In this document: positions 17,708-26,820 of the stretch, one piece after another
Position numbering within the stretch: position 1 is the first letter of the stretch
Layout of the letters: each line of letters opens with the position of its first letter
DNA from: an uncultured Saccharospirillaceae bacterium
Lineage (GTDB): Bacteria > Pseudomonadota > Gammaproteobacteria > Pseudomonadales > Oceanobacteraceae
Reading direction: 5' to 3'
Length of the DNA: 64,000 nt
NCBI GenBank assembly: GCA_947499545.1
Contig: CANMOZ010000008.1
Span: 90,982-154,981 of the forward strand
Program-made: the position numbers and the translations under genes
The notes under the pieces: model-generated
What the model saw: the letters and a program-made list of their open reading frames with translations, nothing else
Told to the model about the DNA's origin: nothing
Databases searched by the model: none

Positions 17708-17892
17708 CTCATTCGAAGCATATAACACTTCGCTCAATCATTTATAAGATCACCCTTTGGTACAATGGTTTGCTTTATACGTTAGTAAGTAGCTTGTCAC
17801 AAACCCAACCTAATTAAACGCCGCAATCGTTTTTTTGAAGAATTATACCCCAAATAAGGCCTAACCATACCTTCAAAAAACTAAATTCCCAG

Positions 17893-18060
17893 TTATTTTA
17901 CAGAACAAAGCACTACCAGATTATGTTGCGCTGCATTGATTGCAGTATGCAATGTTTCATCCCCGAGCGTTAATCTCCTATTTTCACCCAGTAAATCCAC
18001 AGGTTTGTCCGATTTAACCAAGTAGTTTGGTATCCATGCCTCGATTTCCTTGCGGGGCAT
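17893..18060 (-). pseudogene. Possible gene remnant divergent from the cytolysin gene
   Basis: A 55-codon frame (starting MPRKEIEAWIPNYLVKSD, ending NLVVLCSVK) looks protein-like in composition and has a weak GGAT site before its ATG. No family is recognised. It lies in a 460-base stretch that otherwise holds only the solo insertion-sequence end and AT-rich sequence. It may be a remnant left by rearrangement or simply a chance frame. Confidence 0.25.
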
Positions 18061-18091
18061 ATCCGCATCCAAATTTGGAGAGAGGGGATTT

Positions 18092-20308
18092 ATGAAAACA
18101 TTAACAGAAAAAATAGCTAATCTGACCCGCTGGATATCAACACCTTTAGCTATTTCAATACTGGGATTGACTGGCACGGCTGCTCAAGCAGAAACATGGG
18201 GTTATATCGATTCACCCACAGCGTTTTCGGATGATCTTATGAGAGAACGTTATTGGTCACAGGTACCTGTCTATCAGCAAAATGATTTGAATAGAGCTGA
18301 TGTTATCTTGGTTGATACCAGCGATGCCGCCTACAGCCAACAAAGTAAACAGCTTATTAAAGCTGCATATGATCAAGGTAAAATAATAGTATTCGATTCA
18401 ACTGATTTTAGAGGCAATGAATCGGAAGTCACCGGCTTGATTTCAGATATCGCAGGCATAGGTATCTATCAGGATATTGTTGTATTAAGAAAAGGAGAAA
18501 ACAATCAACCGGTCATGGTCAATGCCCCTTATGCTGATTTTTGGAGTAAAGAAAAAAATGTTACCGAAACGATTTCGAAACTTGAGAGCTTGATTAGAAG
18601 TCATCAATACGACTATCTGCAGGAAGAGTCTAATCGACGCTCTAGACGAACAAAACGTTATGCCGATTCCTTTTCTTCGAATCCTTCTGCACCACCTGAA
18701 TCTACCTTGCTGACAATTGAAGTCAATGAGCCCATTCAGTGCACTGGCTTCAAAGGCATGTATTATGGTTATTGGGCATTAAGACTGGATGAGAGTGAAG
18801 CTCAAATTCAAAAAAATCGATGTGAAAACGGCTATTTTTCAATGGTGTATATCGTAGATGTAGATAATGCATTAAGTAACCCTAACAATGACAAACGGGT
18901 TAAAATTATGCATCTTCCGATAAAAGCTCCAGGAGGCGCCTACAACCCTGTTGGCACAGGCTGGAAATTTACTGATCGTTTAAGCATTGAAACGACGCCA
19001 GAGAATTCTGAGCATTGGGCGGGTCAGTTATTAGGGCCAATTGCTACGTCTTATGAGAGCACCATTCGTCCTACGGGAAGCACTCAGTACAACGTTTCAT
19101 TAGTGCAAACCTACCCTTCCAACACTGGCCGAGAACTTACCATTGGTAGCATGAAAATCAAGGAAAAAGAAACAGGGTGGGAAGCTGGAGGAAGCGTTGA
19201 GTTTGGTGCATCCAAAAAGGATGGTGCAAGTGGAAAAGTGGGTTTAAATGGAAGCTATCATGAAATAGAGCGTGTAACCGAGCGGGATTGGTTGCTATAT
19301 AAATCTTTGGTTTATCCTGAGACGAATTTCTCTGGAAACAATGAAGCACGCTGGCGCTGGGATTTGACCAACAAAGATTCCAATGCAAGGTTAAGAGATA
19401 AGTTAGCAATACGCACCAATGGCGTTGTTTGGAAAAGTGATTTTTATACGCCTGAATCTTATGCCAACTTTAATCCAGCCTTTGCAGCCGTTTACAACGT
19501 TCGTCAAGGCTCAGCCGACAAGCTTGATTTCGAATTGTTAAACGCAGCTGACATAGATATATATGCAGGAGTCTTTTCCTGTAGCTCTCCCAATAGCTTT
19601 TTTGCGATATTTGTTGGTAATGGGTGCCATCCGACTCATTCTAGTATGAGTGTTCGAGCGGGATCTGTAAAAACATCGAGCACACCTCGCGTAGAAGTTA
19701 GAAAAAATATCTCTGTAAACCTAGGCCATTCAATTTTTAATAAGATTGATGTTCATCGACTTAGATCAGCAACCTACCAAAACAATGGTTCTGGCAGTTG
19801 TTTAACCTATCATCAAGGGCGTGACTGGTTCGAAACTTACTACTCTGATGGTCGATTCAAATCTTGGGAGCGTGAAGAAGCAGGAGTAAAAATGCAAGAT
19901 TGCGCTCAAGAAGGGAGTTCAGTGGCGCTTAATCAAGAGTTTTACTTCGATGAAGGGTTATACAAGCTGAACGCTGATCCTAGTTTATGCTTGAAAGTTG
20001 ATGCCTATAATGGCGGTAAAGTGTCGGTAGGAACCTGTGAAAATACGGATTATTTCAAATGGGACTTAGAGCAAATGGGCAATCACTGGAAGATTAAAAC
20101 AAAGAATCCTAGCTGGACAGTAAACGGGAGACCTATGGCCATTAATCGTGATGGCGGCGTGAGCGCTTCTGCAACCGGTGGTAGTGACAATCGATGGATT
20201 CGCTATATACCTTCTGAAGGCGCTGTTTATAGTTACGTTAACTCTAGAGATAGAACACCACGCTCTACAGGAAGATTCTGGGTTGAGCCTGCTCGCCCGA
20301 GCTGGTAG
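18092..20308 (+). CDS. Pore-forming cytolysin of the Vibrio cholerae HlyA (VCC) type
   Basis: The 738-residue product (V. cholerae cytolysin is 741) has the same order of parts. A signal peptide ends near AAQAE (about residue 34). A pro-domain (about 35-180) resembles the hemolysin N-terminal domain. A basic, protease-like site RRSRRTKR lies at 182-189, followed by a leukocidin-type beta-pore domain (about 200-510) and a ricin-like beta-trefoil (about 570-700, with SGSCLTYHQG and LCLKVDAYNGGKVSVGTC). Secreted as a protoxin, it would oligomerise in eukaryotic membranes. The ATG at 18092 with GAGAGGGGA before it is preferred to an upstream in-frame start. A strong terminator follows. VvhA-type hemolysins are shorter relatives. 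A C-terminal beta-prism could not be confirmed. Confidence 0.85.
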   Translation: MKTLTEKIANLTRWISTPLAISILGLTGTAAQAETWGYIDSPTAFSDDLMRERYWSQVPVYQQNDLNRADVILVDTSDAAYSQQSKQLIKAAYDQGKIIVFDSTDFRGNESEVTGLISDIAGIGIYQDIVVLRKGENNQPVMVNAPYADFWSKEKNVTETISKLESLIRSHQYDYLQEESNRRSRRTKRYADSFSSNPSAPPESTLLTIEVNEPIQCTGFKGMYYGYWALRLDESEAQIQKNRCENGYFSMVYIVDVDNALSNPNNDKRVKIMHLPIKAPGGAYNPVGTGWKFTDRLSIETTPENSEHWAGQLLGPIATSYESTIRPTGSTQYNVSLVQTYPSNTGRELTIGSMKIKEKETGWEAGGSVEFGASKKDGASGKVGLNGSYHEIERVTERDWLLYKSLVYPETNFSGNNEARWRWDLTNKDSNARLRDKLAIRTNGVVWKSDFYTPESYANFNPAFAAVYNVRQGSADKLDFELLNAADIDIYAGVFSCSSPNSFFAIFVGNGCHPTHSSMSVRAGSVKTSSTPRVEVRKNISVNLGHSIFNKIDVHRLRSATYQNNGSGSCLTYHQGRDWFETYYSDGRFKSWEREEAGVKMQDCAQEGSSVALNQEFYFDEGLYKLNADPSLCLKVDAYNGGKVSVGTCENTDYFKWDLEQMGNHWKIKTKNPSWTVNGRPMAINRDGGVSASATGGSDNRWIRYIPSEGAVYSYVNSRDRTPRSTGRFWVEPARPSW

Positions 20309-20342
20309 AGCAAATCTATAAATTCACCTATAACCACTCTAT

Positions 20343-20367
20343 GCTCCCTGTAAGGGAGCTTTTTTTA
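20343..20367 (+). terminator. Intrinsic terminator of the cytolysin gene
   Basis: GCTCCC (20343-20348), loop TGTAA, GGGAGC (20354-20359), then a run of eight T. A textbook terminator 35 bases past the stop. Confidence 0.9.
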
Positions 20368-20400
20368 GATCTTTATCAGATATCATGGCGCCTGCTGGCT

Positions 20401-20754
20401 CTGTTGCAAAAGCTCGCTGCAGAGGCTAATTCTCCTTTCCCCTTTGAAATTTCCGATAAACTTTATTATCGGAATAGGGGGTTAGACACAGTATCTCTAT
20501 ATTTTTGCAATGAAACCGTGACAATACCAATGTACCATTCAAAGAATGATGTGGTCTGTATAGTGCTGCCATTTGAAGTCAGACATGAGTGCTGCTCAAA
20601 GGATTTTTGGGTGGTCTGTCTGAATGGCGATTTTTTGCAACGAAGCTCAATTAAGTGTCCGGTTCTATTAGACCACTACAATACTTACAGAGAACTCAAG
20701 GGTAAAGTTTATCGTAAGGAAGCTTTTCAATGTGGTTTGTTTTTGGGCTTATAA
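20401..20754 (+). CDS. Hypothetical protein preceding the chimeric protease
   Basis: An open frame with no recognised family. The frame is open from 20341, but its first ATG sits inside the cytolysin terminator, so the true start is unclear; a TTG near 20401 or Met at 20530 are candidates and neither has a good ribosome site. The product is mixed alpha/beta with several cysteines, including ECCSKDFWVVC, and no clear signal peptide. It overlaps the next gene by 25 bases, which supports it being translated and coupled. It may be the truncated remnant of a larger gene. Confidence 0.4.
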   Translation: MLQKLAAEANSPFPFEISDKLYYRNRGLDTVSLYFCNETVTIPMYHSKNDVVCIVLPFEVRHECCSKDFWVVCLNGDFLQRSSIKCPVLLDHYNTYRELKGKVYRKEAFQCGLFLGL

Positions 20755-23700
20755 CCCTTATCTTGGCTGTTATTTACAATTTTTATAGAAAATCCAGTGG
20801 TTCATGGAAAGGGAAGCAGAGGCGTTTTCGTGACATTGAATTTGTCCAGAAGATTAGTACTCACAAGGGGCATATCAGATATATTTTAGTCGGTATAGAT
20901 GGCGTCCCTAAAGATCTAAGTTTTTCATTTAAAAAAGAGTCAATATTTGATCGGATCTGCAAGAAAATAGGGCTTTCGCACGAGTTTCAAACAGGGAACA
21001 GTGAGTTTGATAACCTTATATACTTGGTATCTGACAGCAACTCTTTGAATATAATGCTAAAATACAATCAGATAATTATCAATATTACCCCAAAGCTATT
21101 CAACAGCGTTCAAAAACACCGCTGCTCTATTACATCTTTGGTCTGCCTGAATGGGCGTATTTGGGTAAAGATTAAACCTAAGAGAAAATTCGAAAATTCA
21201 GCGATAGGTATTGTCTCTAATGAGGTGGCGCCCTATTTAGATAAGATTTCTTCTAGTCTCATAACTTCCACTGTTAAGCGTTCCCGCGCTTGGACAGATC
21301 CCTTTGTCATTAAAGCAGCTATGATACTTGCCTTGAGTTCTGGGTTGGCAATTAATGGAGGCATTCAGTTAGGGCGCATATGGTTTATAGAGATTCCCTT
21401 CATAGTAGACATTATGCCCCTTGTTTTAGATTCATTGGCCATAGGGTTATTATTAACTTTCATCGCTATTATCCTAACTCTATTTACATTAAGGAGGTCT
21501 GCTCGTACCCACCTGGTATTGGTTGAACTGCTTATCGTAGGTTTATTTGGCATTACAAGTACGATGTTTGCCTTCATGAGGGATTATAACATCGACATGG
21601 ATCTAGCTAATCCAACACGTCATGAAGTAACTCTATACAACAAATGGGTAGAGAGAAGCAGTGGTAGAAGAAGCAGTGGCCCTCGCTACTACCTGCGTAT
21701 TGATAACTGGGTGAATCAGACAGGAGAAAAGACTGTTAGAGTGAGTCACTCTATATACTCCAGTGTAGAGGAAGATGATCTAATCGAGATAATACAAAAG
21801 CCTGGATACCTTAAATACCCCTGGGTTGAATCAATAAGCAAGACAACAACTGCAACGCTGCCTGTATCCGCCAACCAAACGGCGCCTCTAATTTTCAATT
21901 CATCTGCCCCAAAAAATGATCTGGTCGGCTCGCTCGCGGCCAGAGTGCAGTTTGCCCAAAGTCAGATTATCCCTGCCCACCCCAAGAAGGGAGATCGCCA
22001 GCCTACCTTGACCAGCCTGCGCAAGAGTCTGTTGCTGGTACAGCCTCTCCAGTCTGATACTGTTACACCCATGGTAGTCGAGGCCCGCGATGGCTCTGGC
22101 AAGCTGCTCGGCACCCTTACCCTAGCCCCGCCATCGGCGCTACCCAAGACGGTTTATCACTTGGATGGCATTCCTGCGGGTGGGATAAGCTTCATTCCCA
22201 AGAGCGGCTCCTCCGTGGTGGTTAGAACCAGTGATGAGCTGGCCAAGTTGAGCGATAAGAAGGGTGCCTTTCTCAAGGAGCGGCTGACCAGGCACGCGCT
22301 GGTGAAGATCCAGACCGCCGACGGTCGCTGGGTACGTAACATCTATCTACCTCAAAGCCAAGCCCACGAAGGAAAGATGGTGCGGGTACGCTCTAAGGCC
22401 ACTTACAAATCCATCGTTTTCTATGGCGAGCGGCAGGTGACTATTTCACGGGGACAGACCTTGAAGTTCAAGTTTGCCAATGGCCAGTGGTTCCTAGAAG
22501 GGGAATTGGAAAACAACCGCATCACCTATGCATCGAATACTTGGAGCGGTGAATTGCTAGCTGAATGGATCAAACCTGGGCTGAGTCTCTCCATTCGTCA
22601 GGGCAATTTGAAAGGTGATCTTTACGACATCAAAGTTGGGGCGCCCAGTGAGCTGCTGTTGCACACCATTGACATCGGCATGCTCACCACACCACGGGGA
22701 CGTTTTGACTTTGCAAATGACAAGGAGGCTCACCGCGAATACTTTCAGACAATCCCTGTCAGTCGGTTGATTGTCAGTCAGTATGCCCCTCTCTCCTTAA
22801 CTGAGGTTATGCTGCCAACCGGTACCTTGTTGACTGACTTTGACCCAAGTAAAGGGGGCTGGCATACCGGTACTATGCGTCAGCACATCGGCAAAGAGCT
22901 CATCTCTCACGGTATCGACAATGCCAACTACGGGATCAACAGCAGTGCAGGTGAAGGGGAGGGAAGCCACCCCTTTGTAGTGGCGCAGCTGACGGCACAC
23001 AACAATCGCGGCAGCTATGCCAATGGGATTCAGGTGCACGGTGGTTCCGGCGGCGGTGGGATCGTCACTCTGGATAATTCTCTTGGCAACGAGTTCAGTC
23101 ATGAGGTGGGCCATAATTTCGGCCTTGGTCACTATGTGGATGGTTTTCGTGGCTCGGTTCACCGGAGTGCCTATCAACTCAACTCCAGCTGGGGCTGGGA
23201 CAGTGACAAGCGTCGTTTCATTCCCAACTTTTATCCAACCCGAACCAACGAAGCTGCCTGTCTGAAGGACCAGTGCCAACCCCCATTCGATGGTCGCAAG
23301 TTTGGCTTTGATGCAATGGCGGGCGGCAGTCCTTTTTCTGGTGCCAACCGTTTCACCCTTTATACCCCCAATTCAGCTGCCATCATTCAAGAGTTTCTGG
23401 AGAGCAAGGCGGTGTTCGATGCCAACTCCGCTACCGGCTTTAGTAAGTGGAACCGTGCGAAGGCCAGAATGGAGCCTTATCAACACAGGGTTGAGGGGGG
23501 AGAAAAGGTGGATGCTCCCATGGATGCCTTGAGCGAGGCAGCATTAGGGAATCTACTGGCGCAGTTCAGGCTGGTCAGGGTAGTCATGTGGGACGGTAGA
23601 TGGACCCGAGATATTCGAGTACCCGCCGCCTTCGCTGACAACAGGGGACGAAGTCTGACCATCGATCACAGAGCAACCTACAACAGCCGACTCTTTATCA

Positions 23701-24206
23701 ACGGCAAAGAAATTTTGGTGAAGCGAGGCTTCAAGAAGAATTTCACCTCGGATGGCCGGAGTTGGGTGGAGGTGTCTCTCATCGACTCCAGCGTTTCGCG
23801 CAAACCCGAACAGCTAGGTATACCGGTAACCACCCTGGTGGGATATTACGACCCGCAGGGCGTGCTGCCCAGCTACATCTATCCTGCATTGCACGGTGCC
23901 TATGGATTTACCTACCCGGATGACGGCGCCACTCTGGCTGACAGCGACTGCCAGCTACAAGTGAAGACCCGCAGCGGCCTGCAGCGCTTCAAACTGGCTA
24001 ATCACCGAGCAGCCAGCACGGTCATGAACAAATTCCATATCAACGTGCCGGCAGACCTGAACCCTAGCCAAGCTGCTGTGGTATGCAATAAGCGGATGAT
24101 CGCCAAAAAGACACTCTCATCAACACCAACAGGTATTTCATTCTATGTCTATGGTCAAGCTCTTCCGGCAAAAGCAAAGGCGGTTCAGTTGCAGAAAACC
24201 CTGTAG
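20730..24206 (+). CDS. Chimeric protein: membrane N-terminal half fused to StcE/TagA-like M66 zinc protease
   Basis: The ATG at 20730 follows AAGGAAG. Residues 1-375 form a membrane protein: one segment at the very N-terminus, a soluble stretch, then about four segments (190-300), and a small beta-rich domain resembling DUF3592-like modules (WVERSSGRRSSGPRYYLRI, EIIQKPGYLKYPW). From about residue 384 the sequence follows mature StcE/TagA, the M66 mucin-type glycoprotein protease. It has FAQSQIIPAHPKKGDRQP, LLLHTIDIGMLTTPRGRFDF and the zinc motif HEVGHNFGLGH (His791, His795, His801). StcE's own signal peptide is absent, and its last C-terminal domain is missing (the product stops soon after GQALPAK). 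Base composition jumps to GC-rich at about 21.9 kb, the fusion point. It is probably a recent fusion; the protease could be membrane-tethered. Confidence 0.85.
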   Translation: MWFVFGLITLILAVIYNFYRKSSGSWKGKQRRFRDIEFVQKISTHKGHIRYILVGIDGVPKDLSFSFKKESIFDRICKKIGLSHEFQTGNSEFDNLIYLVSDSNSLNIMLKYNQIIINITPKLFNSVQKHRCSITSLVCLNGRIWVKIKPKRKFENSAIGIVSNEVAPYLDKISSSLITSTVKRSRAWTDPFVIKAAMILALSSGLAINGGIQLGRIWFIEIPFIVDIMPLVLDSLAIGLLLTFIAIILTLFTLRRSARTHLVLVELLIVGLFGITSTMFAFMRDYNIDMDLANPTRHEVTLYNKWVERSSGRRSSGPRYYLRIDNWVNQTGEKTVRVSHSIYSSVEEDDLIEIIQKPGYLKYPWVESISKTTTATLPVSANQTAPLIFNSSAPKNDLVGSLAARVQFAQSQIIPAHPKKGDRQPTLTSLRKSLLLVQPLQSDTVTPMVVEARDGSGKLLGTLTLAPPSALPKTVYHLDGIPAGGISFIPKSGSSVVVRTSDELAKLSDKKGAFLKERLTRHALVKIQTADGRWVRNIYLPQSQAHEGKMVRVRSKATYKSIVFYGERQVTISRGQTLKFKFANGQWFLEGELENNRITYASNTWSGELLAEWIKPGLSLSIRQGNLKGDLYDIKVGAPSELLLHTIDIGMLTTPRGRFDFANDKEAHREYFQTIPVSRLIVSQYAPLSLTEVMLPTGTLLTDFDPSKGGWHTGTMRQHIGKELISHGIDNANYGINSSAGEGEGSHPFVVAQLTAHNNRGSYANGIQVHGGSGGGGIVTLDNSLGNEFSHEVGHNFGLGHYVDGFRGSVHRSAYQLNSSWGWDSDKRRFIPNFYPTRTNEAACLKDQCQPPFDGRKFGFDAMAGGSPFSGANRFTLYTPNSAAIIQEFLESKAVFDANSATGFSKWNRAKARMEPYQHRVEGGEKVDAPMDALSEAALGNLLAQFRLVRVVMWDGRWTRDIRVPAAFADNRGRSLTIDHRATYNSRLFINGKEILVKRGFKKNFTSDGRSWVEVSLIDSSVSRKPEQLGIPVTTLVGYYDPQGVLPSYIYPALHGAYGFTYPDDGATLADSDCQLQVKTRSGLQRFKLANHRAASTVMNKFHINVPADLNPSQAAVVCNKRMIAKKTLSSTPTGISFYVYGQALPAKAKAVQLQKTL

Positions 24207-24423
24207 GTCTAGGGGAGGGTGGCCAGTGGAACAACCCTAGACATTGATGAGTAGAAGTTAGACCGCAATATCGTCGTGCCAAAAATGGCTCCGCTGCAAA
24301 ATACTGAGGAGCCTCATCATCCGTTGATGGCTAGGTGTTAGAATTCAAATTGACGTTCGATAAAGGAAGCTGTTGTGTTTGAACGACGAATAAAAGAAGT
24401 ACGTTGGGATTAACGTCCAAAAC

Positions 24424-24450
24424 GCCCACTTTTAAATGAATGAAGTGAGC
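24424..24450 (-). terminator. Hairpin downstream of the QueD-like gene
   Basis: GCCCACTT (24424-24431) and AAGTGAGC (24443-24450) form an 8-base stem with one G-U pair. On the minus strand it is followed by GTTTTGG. It lies 36 bases past the gene's stop and may serve both strands. Confidence 0.5.
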
Positions 24451-24485
24451 ATTTTATGAATGGTAGAGTTGAATAAAAAATAGAA

Positions 24486-25352
24486 TTAACCCAGAGCTTC
24501 GGCAATCGCCCCTTTCAGTATTCCTTCGTAAGCTTGAACCCGGATCATATCACCTGGACATTCTTGAGCTAACTGTTCAGCGATGTGAACGGCAATCCAT
24601 TCTACTGTAGTATCGGTTGAAATTAGATAGCAACAGCGTTCGGGGAGGCGGATTTCAAAATGACCTTGCTGGGCCTGGTATTGATAATGGTGGTGTGGCA
24701 CCTCATGGATCAATGGCTCGTCAATCAGATCCTCTTCTGTCCCCAAGTAAATATCAGTCCAACGTTTTGCCCAAATGGCTTCCAACTCAGGGGCGGGTTG
24801 GTCATTACGCCAAATTTTGATTGGGGAGCGGTGGCCATGAGCAATGCGTTGACAGTTGCCATCATGCTTTTTTAAGCCATGACTGTAGTGATATTTAGGG
24901 CCATTGACATCAAAAGCAGAAAATCGAATTTTGAGTCCTTCAATTTCGCCGGGCAAGAGTTGTTGCAGAAGACGTTCACAATGTTTTGCAAGCGAAGCTT
25001 CCGTAATCGCAGTCGTATCGACGAGCGCAAACCCCTCGGACGGGCTTTTGCAATAAAACTCTCCTCCGCCTGTTGCCAATGGGTATTGCCAGGTCACTTC
25101 AAGTTCATCTTGCGGTAAAGACTGGATGTTGAGATCGGTCATTTGGCTTGGGATCAGTAAACGGTGGTCAATGTGGGTATCCAGCCAGTCTTTGATCATC
25201 TTTTTAACAATGCCAAAATCGCAGAGCATCCCTTCTTCGTTAAGGTTGCCTTCTAGCTCAATGTGCGCATGCCAAGATTCCCCCATAAGCCCACGCTCAG
25301 GGTGTAGAAATGAAAAATCGACATTGGTTAACTGCTCAACAAACAACTTCAC
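24486..25352 (-). CDS. QueD-like 6-pyruvoyl-tetrahydropterin synthase family protein, double-length
   Basis: At 288 residues it is about twice the length of QueD (about 120) and looks like two tandem T-fold domains. The first half has FSFLHPERGLMGESWHAH (zinc-type His) and the typical CDFGIVKKMIKDWLDTHIDH segment. The second half has YSHGLKKHDGNCQRIAHGH, with both the catalytic-type Cys and the HGH zinc site. It ends with STDTTVEWIAVHIAEQL and a Glu in VQAYEG. QueD makes 6-carboxytetrahydropterin for queuosine. Which half is active is unclear, but the second half keeps the full set. It is divergent from the dihydroorotase gene across a gap of about 80 bases. Confidence 0.75.
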   Translation of the reverse strand: MKLFVEQLTNVDFSFLHPERGLMGESWHAHIELEGNLNEEGMLCDFGIVKKMIKDWLDTHIDHRLLIPSQMTDLNIQSLPQDELEVTWQYPLATGGGEFYCKSPSEGFALVDTTAITEASLAKHCERLLQQLLPGEIEGLKIRFSAFDVNGPKYHYSHGLKKHDGNCQRIAHGHRSPIKIWRNDQPAPELEAIWAKRWTDIYLGTEEDLIDEPLIHEVPHHHYQYQAQQGHFEIRLPERCCYLISTDTTVEWIAVHIAEQLAQECPGDMIRVQAYEGILKGAIAEALG

Positions 25353-25433
25353 GAAAGCTTGGACCCTTAATTCGCGGATGGGGGCGCTAATAGTATACTA
25401 TTGCGGTCAGGTTTATACAGATGGATATTCGTC

Positions 25434-26768
25434 ATGACGACCACTTTGATCACCAATGCGAAAATAGTAAACGAAGGACGCATCGAAGAGCGAGATGTAC
25501 TGATTCGAAGAGGGCGCATTGAGCGAATCGATACCAGCATCAGCGCTCCAGCGGAAGAGGTTATTGACGCAAAAGGTAAGCACTTGCTTCCAGGTATGAT
25601 TGACGACCAGGTGCATTTCAGAGAGCCCGGTCTGACGCACAAAGGGGATATCCATTCGGAGTCTCGAGCGGCCGTTGCCGGAGGCATCACCAGCTATATG
25701 GAAATGCCGAATGTTAACCCGGTGACCACGAACGCGACTGCTCTTAAAGATAAACTCGACCGAGCGGCTCAGCGTTCTTTTGCTAACTTTGCATTTTATC
25801 TAGGTGCTAGCAATGACAACTTAGAAAACATCCAACGACTCGACCCTAATCTTGCTTGTGGCGTTAAAGTCTTTATGGGTGCTTCAACGGGCAACATGTT
25901 GGTGGATGATCCTAATATTCTGGAGCGCATCTTTGCAGATTGCCCAGTGTTGATTGCAACACACTGCGAAGATACCCCTATGATTTTGGCAAATGAAACA
26001 CGTTACCGTGAGCAATACGGGGAAGCGGTTCCCATTGAAGAGCACCCCAATATTCGTTCAGTCGAAGCATGTTATAAATCGTCTTCATTTGCGGTTGATC
26101 TTGCTAAACGCTTTGGGACAAAACTTCACGTTCTGCACATCACCACAGAAAAAGAACTTGCGTTATTTGAAGCGGGTCCTGTTGCACAAAAACAAATAAC
26201 TGCCGAAGCCTGTGTTCATCATTTGTTTTTTAATGAAGCTGACTATGCGACTCGTGGGGCATTGATTAAATGCAACCCAGCGATTAAAAAGAAAACGGAT
26301 CAAGCGGCTCTTTTGCAAGCGGTTAAAGATGATGTTATTGATATCATCGCAACGGATCACGCACCTCATACGTGGGAAGAAAAACAAAATGCCTATTTTA
26401 AAGCACCTGCAGGCTTGCCTTTGGTGCAATACGCATTGGTCTCTGCGTTAGAACAAGTGCGGGCAGGGCATTGGTCTTTAGAAAAGTTAGTTGAAAAGAT
26501 CAGCCATAATGTTGCCACTCGTTATCAGTTAAAAGACCGGGGTTTTATTCGTGAACATTATTGGGCAGACTTAGTTCTGGTTGATTTGGATGGAAAAACT
26601 AAGGTTTCAAAAGAGTCGGTGCTTTCTAAATGCGGTTGGTCACCATTTGAGGGCATAGAATTTCAATCGGAAGTGACGCACACTTGGGTAAACGGTGCTT
26701 TGATGTTTGAAAAAACGGTTGGTGTGACAGAAAACCAACGTGGCGTAGCCTTAGAGTTTGACCGCTAA
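25434..26768 (+). CDS. pyrC: Dihydroorotase (class I amidohydrolase type)
   Basis: Catalyses ring closure of carbamoyl-aspartate in pyrimidine synthesis, or is a closely related cyclic amidohydrolase. The metal-binding motif DDQVHFREPGLTHKGD lies near residue 55. GVKVFMGASTGN follows near 150 (Lys of the carbamylated type), with His in ATHCEDTP and LHVLHITTEKE, and the IIATDHAPHTWEEK motif near 305. Length (444 residues) fits class I dihydroorotases and dihydropyrimidinase relatives. The ATG at 25434 is preferred to an in-frame TTG 33 bases upstream. A 9-base-stem hairpin separates it from the convergent gene. The gene name is given by family similarity; a hydantoinase-like activity is the alternative. 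Confidence 0.85.
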   Translation: MTTTLITNAKIVNEGRIEERDVLIRRGRIERIDTSISAPAEEVIDAKGKHLLPGMIDDQVHFREPGLTHKGDIHSESRAAVAGGITSYMEMPNVNPVTTNATALKDKLDRAAQRSFANFAFYLGASNDNLENIQRLDPNLACGVKVFMGASTGNMLVDDPNILERIFADCPVLIATHCEDTPMILANETRYREQYGEAVPIEEHPNIRSVEACYKSSSFAVDLAKRFGTKLHVLHITTEKELALFEAGPVAQKQITAEACVHHLFFNEADYATRGALIKCNPAIKKKTDQAALLQAVKDDVIDIIATDHAPHTWEEKQNAYFKAPAGLPLVQYALVSALEQVRAGHWSLEKLVEKISHNVATRYQLKDRGFIREHYWADLVLVDLDGKTKVSKESVLSKCGWSPFEGIEFQSEVTHTWVNGALMFEKTVGVTENQRGVALEFDR

Positions 26769-26781
26769 GATTTTTCTTTAA

Positions 26782-26803
26782 GGGTTCAATGTGAATTGAA
26801 CCC
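26782..26803. terminator. Bidirectional hairpin between convergent genes
   Basis: GGGTTCAAT (26782-26790), loop GTGA, ATTGAACCC (26795-26803): a perfect 9-base stem between the dihydroorotase and GAF-PAS genes. T-runs are weak on both sides. Confidence 0.55.
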
Positions 26804-26820
26804 AGTCTTACTTGAGGTGT

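Noticed and set aside
22797-23279. 160-codon minus-strand frame inside the M66 protease
   Set aside because: Antisense shadow in the GC-rich block; the plus-strand protein matches StcE throughout.
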